Shown here: in pieces, positions 44,265 through 50,544 of the stretch
Layout of the letters: the number at the start of each line of letters is the position of its first letter
How positions within the stretch are numbered: the first letter of the stretch is position 1
Origin: Streptococcaceae bacterium
GTDB taxonomy: Bacteria; Bacillota; Bacilli; Lactobacillales; Streptococcaceae
Direction of reading: 5' to 3'
Length of the DNA: 50,544 nt
Assembly (NCBI GenBank): GCA_031269775.1
Contig: JAISYQ010000016.1
Coordinates: forward strand, 1 to 50,544
Translations under genes and position numbers: made by a program
The notes under the pieces: model-generated
Database searches by the model: none
Told to the model about the DNA's origin: nothing
The model's input: only the letters and a program-made list of their open reading frames with translations

Positions 44265-44958
44265 AGCTACCTCTAAAACGTTTTTTTAAAATTTCTTTTC
44301 CTAACTCTAGATCAATAGGAGTTGTAATTTTAATATTTTCATAACTGCCCATAACCATTTTAATAGGCTCTTTTGGCAAAAATTTTTCAACTAATGAAAC
44401 ATCATCCGTTCCCAAAAAATCTTCTTGGTAAGCTTTATTTTGAACTTTTTTTAAAATATCAGCATGAAATGCTTGTGGAGTTTGTGCTTGATATAACTCT
44501 TTTCGTGGTATAGTTGCAGTAACATTTTTGTTTATATCCACTTGTTTGATCGTATCATTAACAGGAATTCCTAAAAGCGCTACCTTTGAATTTTTTAAGG
44601 TTTGTTTTAATCTTTCTATTTCTTCGTGTGTAATAAAAGCGCGAACACTATCATGAATCATAACGTACTTTTCATCTTTAAGTGCTTTGATTGCATTATA
44701 TACAGAATTTTGTCGTTCTTTACCTCCTGTGATAAGTTTAATTTTATTATTGTCTAGATCATTCAGTAAAATTTGAATTTTATTTTGTTCATTTTTTTTA
44801 GTTACTAATAGTATGTGTTTACAATCTTGATCGTCTAAAAAAATTTTTACGACATTTTTAATTATAGGAATCCCGTGAAGTTTAATAAAAATTTTATTTT
44901 TATCAATCCCCATACGACGGCCTTCACCTGCTGCTAAAAGAATTAATGTGTATTTCAT
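44242..44958 (-). CDS. ispD: 2-C-methyl-D-erythritol 4-phosphate cytidylyltransferase (IspD/TarI family)
   Basis: The 238-residue enzyme has LLAAGEGRRMGIDKNKIFIK, the CTP-binding loop, then VTGGKERQNSV-like ITGGKERQNSVYNAI, VMIHDSVRAFI, GIPVNDTIKQV, IPRKELYQAQTPQAF and GTDDVSLVEKF. The position directly after yacL is that of ispD in many Firmicutes. The related TarI enzymes activate ribitol-phosphate; with ispF missing next door, that role cannot be excluded. Residues of the substrate pocket do not clearly decide between the two. Confidence 0.8.
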   Translation of the reverse strand: MKYTLILLAAGEGRRMGIDKNKIFIKLHGIPIIKNVVKIFLDDQDCKHILLVTKKNEQNKIQILLNDLDNNKIKLITGGKERQNSVYNAIKALKDEKYVMIHDSVRAFITHEEIERLKQTLKNSKVALLGIPVNDTIKQVDINKNVTATIPRKELYQAQTPQAFHADILKKVQNKAYQEDFLGTDDVSLVEKFLPKEPIKMVMGSYENIKITTPIDLELGKEILKKRFRGSYEKSSID

Positions 44959-44962
44959 TTAG

Positions 44963-46075
44963 TTACTCCTTTTTTTTAACATCTGGAATTCTTCGATGAG
45001 TATGATTAGGACGAGCAAAAATCATACGTCCGGCAGCTGTTTGTAATACGCTAGTTACGAGTACTTGAATTTTTTCATTCATAAAGTGTTTACCATCTTC
45101 TACAACAATCATTGTTCCATCATCAAGGTAAGCTACACCTTGCTCACGTTCTGATCCATCTTTTATAACAATGACTTCCATTGTTTCACCAGGGATTACT
45201 ACTGGTTTGACAGCATTGGCGAGTTCATTAACATTTAAGATAGGAACATTTTGAAATTCAGCAACTTTATTTAAATTATAATCATTTGTCACCACAATAC
45301 CATCTAGCATTTTAGCTAATTTCAACAATTTTGTATCGACTTCTTTGATGTTTTCAAAATCTCTTTCATACATTTTAAGAGCAATATCATCTTCTTTTTG
45401 TAGAGCATTTAAAATATCTAAGCCGCGACGACCTCGCACTCGTTTTAAACTATCTGCGCTATCTGCAATATATTGCAATTCAAGTAAAACAAAATTTGGA
45501 ACTAAGATTATTCCTTCAAGAAAGCCTGTTTTGACGATATCATGAATACGACCATCGATAATTGTGCTTGTATCTAAGATTTTAAATTTATGGTAATTTT
45601 CATCAATTTTTCGCTCTAAAATTTCCCCTGTTTGTTTTTCTTCTTTTTTATTGAACATTTTGAAAAATTCTTCTCGATGCGTTAAACCAACTCTAAAACC
45701 AATATAACTTGTGCTTACCATAATAATAATAGGAAGTGCACTATCTAAGATAGGTATTTTCAGTAAGAAAAAAGGAGTTGAAATTAAGCCACCTACCAAA
45801 AGCCCCAATCCCATACTAATCGTTATCGATAAAATTATTTTTAAACTAATTTTTGATAAGTAATTATCAATTGTTTTTAAAATTCGTTCAATCAAACCAG
45901 CAAAAAATAAAGAAAAGAGAAAAAAAATAATTGCTCCAATTGAGCCGTTAACAAACGAATTGTTTAACAATTGATTTTTTGTTTGTCCTAAAAAATTCCA
46001 AAAGAATGGTAAGAAAAAAGTACCAAAGCTTGCACCTAATATAGTTATTAAGAGTATGATTCCTTTTCTTATCAT
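44963..46075 (-). CDS. YacL-type PIN/TRAM membrane protein
   Basis: The product of about 370 residues has four membrane helices at the N-terminus, a PIN ribonuclease domain beginning [20 protein letters not shown], with later acidic residues in [11 protein letters not shown] and [11 protein letters not shown], and a C-terminal TRAM RNA-binding domain ([19 protein letters not shown], then [16 protein letters not shown]). This matches B. subtilis YacL. ATG 46075 has AAAGGA nine nt upstream, better than ATG 46093. radA usually precedes it, but here IS66 debris is found instead. Confidence 0.9.
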   Translation of the reverse strand: MIRKGIILLITILGASFGTFFLPFFWNFLGQTKNQLLNNSFVNGSIGAIIFFLFSLFFAGLIERILKTIDNYLSKISLKIILSITISMGLGLLVGGLISTPFFLLKIPILDSALPIIIMVSTSYIGFRVGLTHREEFFKMFNKKEEKQTGEILERKIDENYHKFKILDTSTIIDGRIHDIVKTGFLEGIILVPNFVLLELQYIADSADSLKRVRGRRGLDILNALQKEDDIALKMYERDFENIKEVDTKLLKLAKMLDGIVVTNDYNLNKVAEFQNVPILNVNELANAVKPVVIPGETMEVIVIKDGSEREQGVAYLDDGTMIVVEDGKHFMNEKIQVLVTSVLQTAAGRMIFARPNHTHRRIPDVKKKE

Positions 46076-46149
46076 TGCATCTATTCCTTTCATTTTTTTA
46101 ATTTATAACTTTCTCTATAGTAGTAAGCAAAAAGCTAAATTTATTATAA

Positions 46150-46343
46150 AAGAAGCTGATTTGATTAGCAATTTTGCGAATTGCCTCACGCAAAACACTT
46201 GCGAAAATGTTGTCTATTTAAATGTGCGTAAATATTTTGAATTTTTGTTTGATGAGATCCCAAATTTGCTTGTTTTAAAAGATGAAGCACTTGAGGAGTA
46301 TTTGTCATGGAAACCATTAGCTCAGGAGAAATTTTCTCAGTGA
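46150..46343 (+). mobile_element. IS66-family transposase, C-terminal remnant
   Basis: The frame reads VYLNVRKYFEFLFDEIPN and then LEEYLSWKPLAQEKFSQ, stop at 46341-46343. The pattern 'YL.YLFE.LPN ... E..LPW' is the conserved end of IS66 transposases. The rest of the IS is missing, and the frame upstream runs into the yacL 5' region by chance. Confidence 0.65.
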
Positions 46344-46379
46344 TTTTGATTAATACGTATTATTAGTGATAGTTTTTTT

Positions 46380-46775
46380 ATTTTTTTCTCCAATATATTG
46401 ATAATTTTAAATTTTTACAATATTCTTCTGCATTCTTACGGAAATCTTTTCCAAGATTCAATAAATAAGAAAAAAAGAAATTTGTTCTTTCACTGTTAAA
46501 TTTTCATAAAAATAGGATTGATCGTTAACAAAAATTCTATGTGGACGGAGTACAGAAAAATCTTGATATTCTTTTCCTTGAAATGAAAATAAGCATTCTT
46601 TTGGAGAAACATTTAGACAATCACTTAGTAAATTTTAAAAAGTAGTTTTGCCAGAGCTATTTATACCTTCTAATTTCACAATGGATTTTGAGTCAAAAGA
46701 CAAATTTTCGATAGAAAATAATGATTGTTTATCCCCATACGAAAAAGATAATTTGTTTATTTTTAAAAAATTCAT
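46380..46775 (-). pseudogene. ABC transporter ATP-binding protein, broken
   Basis: GAGGAGAAAG precedes ATG 46775, and the protein begins MNFLKINKLSFSYGDKQSLF, followed by the Walker A motif LEGINSSGKTTF and an immediate stop near 46640. The same frame continues to the Q-loop region (FVNDQSYFYENLTVKEQISF) and stops again. The signature and Walker B parts are missing. A promoter, TTGTCA-18-TATTAT on the minus strand, lies just upstream (near 46788-46817). It may have been part of a bacteriocin export or immunity system. Confidence 0.6.
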
Positions 46776-47016
46776 TCTTTCTCCTCGTATAATAAAATTG
46801 TCAGTTTTTATTTGACAAAATAATGTTTAAATTAAATAATTTTTTGGTTTAAACTGTTTGTAAGCAGATAAAGGCTGTATTTTTTTCTTGAAGCATTGTC
46901 TTCCAAATAAAGACTGAGTTTCTTCTCTTGCGACAAGTGTATGAATAAGCTAGATAGAATTTCGTTTTTGAATATTGAACGAAGCGATACCGTCCAAGAG
47001 CTAGAGAGGAAAACCA

Positions 47017-47214
47017 CTATCTGACCAATTACGAAATGATCGGATTTGGAATCAGAATTAACCTTATGAATTACACTTGCTTAAAGAATTTGTTGAGTAA
47101 ATCTTCATTTTTACCACCTTCTTTCGATTTTTTGCCTTATTTTTTTTTGGAAAGTTTTTCAAAAAGTTATTCCTATTTTTTTATTTCTCTTGATTTTTTT
47201 ATAGATAGCTTTTT
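47017..47214 (+). repeat. About 200-bp repeat, copy 1
   Basis: The sequence CTATCTGACCAATTACGAAATGATC at 47017-47041 through TTTCTCTTGATTTTTTTATAG is repeated, inverted and with about 85-90% identity by eye, at 50226-50426. It has no intact frame. Reversed, it contains an open stretch around KSKEGGKNEDLLNKFFKQV, so it is probably part of a decayed gene or mobile element. The stretch before it, 46818-47016, shows nothing recognisable. Confidence 0.65.
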
Positions 47215-47225
47215 AAGCGGATGTT

Positions 47226-47238
47226 TTGCGTGACGCAA
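47226..47238. promoter_or_regulatory. Dyad-symmetric site before the DUF3042 gene
   Basis: TTGCGTGACGCAA is a perfect 6+1+6 palindrome about 85 nt before the start codon, next to a TATACT box. It could be an operator; no regulator can be named. Confidence 0.3.
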
Positions 47239-47322
47239 TTTGTATACTAGCTTTTTTCACTCTTTTATCTCATAATTAAACTAAAGTTTAAACAGATAGT
47301 TTAGTGAAAGGGGATAATTCAC

Positions 47323-47490
47323 ATGAAAAAATTTGGGAAAGGCTTAATAGCAGGAATCATGATCACTGTTGGGGTAGTAGCTACTGGTATTGCTACAATA
47401 AAAAAGACAATCATTGAGCCAGTCAAAGACAAAGAGCGTAAATTTAGTGAAAATCGCAAAAAATCAGCTAGAAAACGAATAATGCATTGA
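47323..47490 (+). CDS. DUF3042-family small membrane protein
   Basis: This 55-residue protein starts MKKFGKGLIAGIMITVGVV, a single hydrophobic segment, followed by KKTIIEPVKDKERKFSENRK and KSARKRIMH. This is the pattern of DUF3042, found in Lactobacillales: a basic start, one helix, then an (I/V)(E/D)P turn and a charged ENR(K/R)K tail. Function is unknown. AAAGGGGAT lies upstream of the ATG. It stands alone before rsmE. Confidence 0.8.
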   Translation: MKKFGKGLIAGIMITVGVVATGIATIKKTIIEPVKDKERKFSENRKKSARKRIMH

Positions 47491-47554
47491 GAAAAAATTA
47501 TATTAAAGTAGATTGGTTTATTTTTAGTTAAAAAAATTGAAAGGTAGATAATTA

Positions 47555-48316
47555 GTGCAGCGTTATTTTCTTGAAGATTTTTTATTATTAGATCAAAAAA
47601 CTATTCAAGTAACAGGGGATGTGTTCCACCATATTACGCGAGTTTTGCGGATGAATAAAGAAGATAAGGTATATTTAGTTTTTCAAAATGAACAAAGTTT
47701 TTTAGCAAAAATATTAAAAATTGAAACTAATTATGTAATATTTTCTTTATTGGAAAAGGAGAACCAAGTAAAAGAATTACCTATTAAGATAACAATTGCG
47801 CATGGTTTTCCTAAAAAAGAGAAACTTGATCTAATTATCCAAAAGGGGACAGAATTAGGCGCTTATTCGATTATAGCCTTTCCTTCAGATAGGTCAATTC
47901 CCAAATGGGATGCGAAAAAACTTTTAAAAAAGCAAAAGCGTTTAACAAAGATTGCTAAAAAAGCTTCTGAACAGTCGCAAAGAACTCATATGCCGTTAGT
48001 TGAATTATTAAATTCTAAACAAGATTTATTAAATAAGTTTAAAAATTATGATTTTGTAGTGGTAGTCTATGAAAAGGCAGCAAAGAAGGATGGACAGTCT
48101 CAATTAGCACAATTTTTAACGAAAATTAAAAAAAGTGCAAAGATGCTTGTGATTTTTGGTCCAGAAGGTGGACTATCAATAGAAGAAGTAGAAGTTTTTC
48201 TTGCAAATAAAGCATTTATTGTCGGATTAGGACCACGTATTTTGCGTGCAGAAACAGCACCTCTTTATTTTTTAAGCGTAATTAGTTATGAATTAGAATT
48301 GAGGTTGAAAAATTAG
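47555..48316 (+). CDS. rsmE: 16S rRNA (uracil-1498-N3)-methyltransferase
   Basis: The 253-residue SPOUT methyltransferase modifies U1498 of 16S rRNA. It begins MQRYFLEDFLLLDQKTIQVT and has HHITRVLRMNKEDKV, then IAHGFPKKEKLDLIIQKGTE and the knot motifs VIFGPEGGLSIEEVE and GLGPRILRAETAP. GTG start with AAAGG upstream. prmA, which often precedes rsmE, is missing. It overlaps the next gene by one base. Confidence 0.95.
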   Translation: MQRYFLEDFLLLDQKTIQVTGDVFHHITRVLRMNKEDKVYLVFQNEQSFLAKILKIETNYVIFSLLEKENQVKELPIKITIAHGFPKKEKLDLIIQKGTELGAYSIIAFPSDRSIPKWDAKKLLKKQKRLTKIAKKASEQSQRTHMPLVELLNSKQDLLNKFKNYDFVVVVYEKAAKKDGQSQLAQFLTKIKKSAKMLVIFGPEGGLSIEEVEVFLANKAFIVGLGPRILRAETAPLYFLSVISYELELRLKN

Positions 48317-48945
48317 TGAAAACAATGGCAAAACTTTATGTTTGTAATAGCTTACTTGATGATAATTTAAAAATTGTTATTCAAAAATTATTTTTTCAAC
48401 CAATAGATGAGATTTATGTTCTTCCCACCCATTTGAAAAGGATAAAAAATTTGCTTACTGGACTTACAACAACAGTTGGGAGTTTTGTGGATTATCCATT
48501 ATTTTCAGGTACAATAGCTAAAATTGCCTATGAAGCTTTTGATTTATTTAAATGTGGCGCGGATAAATTGCTTATAGGATTTTTACCTACGAAGCTAAAA
48601 GCTAAAAATTGGAGACGATTAAAAGAGTTGTGCAATACTTTGCAGCCGCTTTGTTTTGGAAATAAGAAGCTAATCTATTTTATTAATACGCAAAGAATAA
48701 AAGAAATTGAATTTATAGAAACGATTAAAAGAATGCAGGAGCTGCATATTAAGCAAATAGCTTTAGCAGCAAATAATATGCAAAAGAGTGTTTATTATAC
48801 AGGTATTTTTCGTCAAGAATTTGGCCAGGAGTTAAATTTATCAGTATATGTAAAAAATAGTGAATTTATAGATTTTCAAGCTCTTTTTAAAAAAGGAGTA
48901 GATCATGTAGGGCAGATTTATAATCTTACTGCAAATAATTTTTAA
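48316..48945 (+). CDS. DeoC-like TIM-barrel protein, function unknown
   Basis: The 209-residue protein shows TTVGSFVDYPLFSGTIAKI, then AYEAFDLFKCGADKLLIGF. This resembles the 'V..FP.G....K..Ea..a...GAd' pattern of deoxyribose-phosphate aldolases, but the catalytic lysine cannot be identified with confidence. GTG 48316 or ATG 48325 could be the start. It overlaps the rsmE stop by one base, so it is in the same operon. A small AT-rich hairpin follows the stop. The family call is weak. Confidence 0.4.
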   Translation: MKTMAKLYVCNSLLDDNLKIVIQKLFFQPIDEIYVLPTHLKRIKNLLTGLTTTVGSFVDYPLFSGTIAKIAYEAFDLFKCGADKLLIGFLPTKLKAKNWRRLKELCNTLQPLCFGNKKLIYFINTQRIKEIEFIETIKRMQELHIKQIALAANNMQKSVYYTGIFRQEFGQELNLSVYVKNSEFIDFQALFKKGVDHVGQIYNLTANNF

Positions 48946-48974
48946 AAGCTCTCAAAGCTTTTATTAAAAACACA

Positions 48975-49415
48975 ATGATGCAATTACTTGAAGAAATCAT
49001 TGAAGAGTTGAATCTAGATTTGACAGTTTCTAGTTTATGGAGATAATTAAATAAAATGGGTTTGACATATAAAAAAATTCTTCATCGAGATGATGTGTTT
49101 ATATAGTGGGCGAAAAAGATAAACGCGTCAATGATTATGTAAAATACGTCAAACGCATGAACGTTTTATGGCATGAAATTAACAATTCATGTATGAATAA
49201 TCTTTATTCTTATCGATTATTTTAAGTTTTAAAAAACATGTTATCCTAAGGCCAAAAAAATTCATGTTATTTTAGATCGAGAACCATATAACAAAAGCGC
49301 AGAAACAAGAGAATCCGCCAGGAAAAATTATATAGGATTGCGTTTCCTTATGAATAGCCCAAATCTGAATCCAATTGAACAATTATTGAAAGTAATGAGA
49401 ACACGTAAGAAATAA
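48975..49415 (+). mobile_element. IS630-family transposase, decayed
   Basis: Pieces of the transposase can be read: LLEEIIEELNLDLTVSSLWR, stop, then MGLTYKKILHRDDVF, and after several lesions KKIHVILDREPYNKSAETRE and NSPNLNPIEQLLKVMRTRKK. The last two hold the DDE-type D and E and the 'SPNLNPIE' motif of IS630 transposases. No terminal repeats were found. 49416-49590 shows no gene. Confidence 0.75.
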
Positions 49416-49593
49416 TGTTTAATTTTTCTAACTTTAGTTTTTTTAAAGAGACGAAGATCTTTCCTTGAGCATGAAATTCCGCATTAATGGCAATTTTCAG
49501 ATTTTTACAAAACCTATATTTTCAATTTAAGAGGAGTATAGCTTTTCATTTTTATTGAAACATTTATTGCTCTAAAAGTAGTAATTATACCAT

Positions 49594-49628
49594 AAAAGCT
49601 TGTCTATTCTCACAACAGACAAGCTTTT
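49594..49628. terminator. Strong hairpin, bidirectional terminator
   Basis: AAAAGCTTGTCT pairs perfectly with AGACAAGCTTTT across 11 nt. The A- and T-tracts at the stem ends let it act on both strands, so it can end the peptide-gene transcript from the right and any read-through from the left. Confidence 0.6.
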
Positions 49629-49677
49629 GCAGATAATTTATTGAATGATAGATATTATCGAAATTTAATTTGTATAA

Positions 49678-49800
49678 TAGGCCTTCTTGTAAATTAAGTC
49701 AAAAAGCATCAGAATAGCACCACTGTTCTGATGTTTCTGTCCTTGTCTTAAGGAAAAAATTTGAAAATTCTCTTTATACCCTAATTTTAGAGAAGGGGCT
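49678..49800 (-). repeat. MITE family A, copy 3 (about 120 bp)
   Basis: The ends AATAGGCCTTCTTGTAAATT and AATTTTAGAGAAGGGGCT are inverted. The interior shares AGAATAGCACCAC, CCTTGTCTTA and GAAAATTCTCTTTATACCCTAA with copies 1 and 2. Its central hairpin CATCAGAA/TTCTGATG (49707-49714 and 49726-49733) is in the same place as the hairpin of copy 1 but with different bases. It ends about 7 nt from the stop of the peptide gene. Confidence 0.75.
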
Positions 49801-49806
49801 CATATT

Positions 49807-50109
49807 TTATCTTCCTGTTAAGAGCTTAATTAAGAATATAGATGTTCCTATACCCATACCTCCTGCAATTTTATCGAGGCTATCCATATTTAGTTCTCCA
49901 TCTTGAGCAAAAGAGGAATCGTTATTGATCTTCTCTAAATTTTTATCTAACTCTTCTAGAGAATAATCTGCAAAATGCTTTTTGATAATTGATACAATTT
50001 CTTCTTTAGATTTAGTTTTTGATTCCTCTTTAGATTTAATTTTTGAAAGTTTTGTAGTAAAACTTTCGTCATTTTTTAATAATTCTAATAACCTATTTTT
50101 ATTTTTCAT
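49807..50109 (-). CDS. Nif11-like double-glycine peptide precursor (putative bacteriocin/RiPP)
   Basis: The 100-residue product has a charged helical leader and ends with a double-glycine cleavage motif, LNMDSLDKIAGG. A 16-residue hydrophobic core follows, MGIGTSIFLIKLLTGR. The leader shape (KSKEEIVSIIKKHFADYSLE, then ELDKNL and a D/E-rich stretch) resembles Nif11-type leaders. A five-residue motif is repeated (KSKEE twice, near residues 25 and 33). The core has no cysteine, one serine and two threonines, so lanthionine rings are impossible; it may be unmodified or cut to a signal peptide. An AGAAGG site lies upstream. No processing peptidase or transporter is seen, except the dead ABC ATPase at 46380-46775. 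Confidence 0.65.
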   Translation of the reverse strand: MKNKNRLLELLKNDESFTTKLSKIKSKEESKTKSKEEIVSIIKKHFADYSLEELDKNLEKINNDSSFAQDGELNMDSLDKIAGGMGIGTSIFLIKLLTGR

Positions 50110-50142
50110 AAATGGTGCCTTCTTTCTTAATTATTTATATTA

Positions 50143-50171
50143 ATTAAAAACAAAAAAAATCAAAATGTCAA
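50143..50171 (-). promoter_or_regulatory. Promoter of the double-glycine peptide gene
   Basis: On the minus strand TTGACA (50171-50166) and TTTAAT (50148-50143) are 17 nt apart, about 35 nt before the start codon. The -10 box is imperfect. Confidence 0.45.
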
Positions 50172-50225
50172 ATTTACGAATTGTGTCACATAAAAATACC
50201 AGCAAAAATGTTGTCTACACTTGTT

Positions 50226-50426
50226 AAAAAAGTTAGCTATAAAAAATCAAGAGAAATAAAAAAATAGGAATAACTTTTTGAAAAACTCTCCAAGAAAAAA
50301 GAACGAGGCAAAAAATTGAAAGAAGGTGGTAAAAATGAAGATTTACTCAACAAATTCTTTAGGCAAGTGTATTTTATAAGGTTGATTCTGATTCAAAATC
50401 AGATCATTTCGTAATTGGTTAGATAG
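50226..50426 (-). repeat. About 200-bp repeat, copy 2
   Basis: This is the inverted copy of 47017-47214. On the + strand it contains FEKLSKKKERGKKLKEGGKN and then EDLLNKFFRQVYFIRL without a stop, whereas copy 1 has two stops, so this copy is less decayed. Its end coincides with the first recognisable codon of the clp fragment. Confidence 0.65.
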
Positions 50427-50544
50427 CTGTTTTACTTTCTATTCGCTATATTAGCGCTCGCAATCTACCTGATAAAGCTATTGATATCATGGATGAAGCA
50501 GCAGCAAAAGTGCGCTTGGATAATTTATCTTCTTCTAAGCGTTT
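50426..50544 (+). pseudogene. Clp ATPase (ClpC-like), 5'-truncated fragment
   Basis: From 50426 the frame reads [20 protein letters not shown] and then [19 protein letters not shown] to the window edge. This is the arginine-finger/sensor region of the first AAA+ domain of ClpC/ClpA proteins ('RYI.DR.LPDKAIDL.DEA...RL'). Everything upstream of it is replaced by the repeat at 50226-50426, so the gene has lost its 5' half or was interrupted. Whether the rest is intact lies outside the window. Confidence 0.6.

Noticed and set aside
46832..47017. Minus-strand frame of 61 codons
   Set aside because: It has no ribosome-binding site, a low-complexity S/L composition and no recognisable motif, and it lies in relic DNA beside a repeat.
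1..50544. CRISPR arrays, tRNA and rRNA genes
   Set aside because: No regularly spaced direct repeats were seen, and no cloverleaf or rRNA-like conserved blocks were recognised in the intergenic regions.

Overview
The window is very A+T-rich DNA (about 30% G+C by eye) from a low-GC Gram-positive bacterium, most likely a member of the Lactobacillales. The evidence is EzrA, YqeG/YqeH/NadD/YqeK, a YacL-type PIN/TRAM protein, the infC-rpmI-rplT operon with a leader attenuator, type-B ribosomal protein L31, a MurE without the DAP-type DNPR motif, and a 55-residue DUF3042-like protein. Many pseudogenes, several relics of different IS families and two families of small non-autonomous repeats point to a genome in active decay, as in a host-restricted lineage. 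Genus is not resolved.

Layout. 1-315: end of an IS5-family element. 468-20041: a surface-polysaccharide cluster, all on the + strand, with flippase, DUF6020-type membrane protein, a broken PTPS-related membrane protein, a HAD/glycosyltransferase-type protein, two GT4 enzymes, WecB, a GT32 enzyme, a broken exostosin-like transferase, a nucleotidyltransferase/kinase/HAD sub-cluster that is partly dead, and UDP-galactopyranose mutase. A broken secreted coiled-coil/DUF6273-like gene and a dead IS5 copy interrupt it at 12.3-14.4 kb. 20224-22337: purN-purH, separated from the rest of the purine operon. 22.3-30.6 kb: an accessory island on the - strand, with a nuclease relic, a secreted macro-domain repeat protein under a probable CcpA site, a primase-helicase-PLD fusion of TOTE type, a YidC lipoprotein and two eroded, probably secreted genes. 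30756-35193: murE, cysteine desulfurase and ezrA (- strand). 35.4-37.0 kb: debris that includes a dead paralogue of the macro-domain protein. 37011-43748: translation and housekeeping genes (+ strand). 43752-46075: ECF S component, ispD and yacL (- strand). 46.1-50.5 kb: IS66 and IS630 relics, a dead ABC ATPase, DUF3042, rsmE, a DeoC-like gene, a double-glycine peptide precursor and the 3' part of a clpC-like gene.

How it works together. The left 20 kb would build and export an N-acetylhexosamine- and galactofuranose-containing surface glycan, but several steps are broken. The middle island carries the novel material: a secreted, repeat-rich macro-domain protein with a dead sister gene about 10 kb away, and an AEP-primase/SF2-helicase/PLD conflict protein. 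At the right end a Nif11-like leader peptide with a 16-residue hydrophobic core looks like a bacteriocin or signal precursor. Four of the frameshifts sit in 7-9 nt A or T runs, each one base short, so slippage, phase variation or sequencing undercalls must be told apart from true loss.
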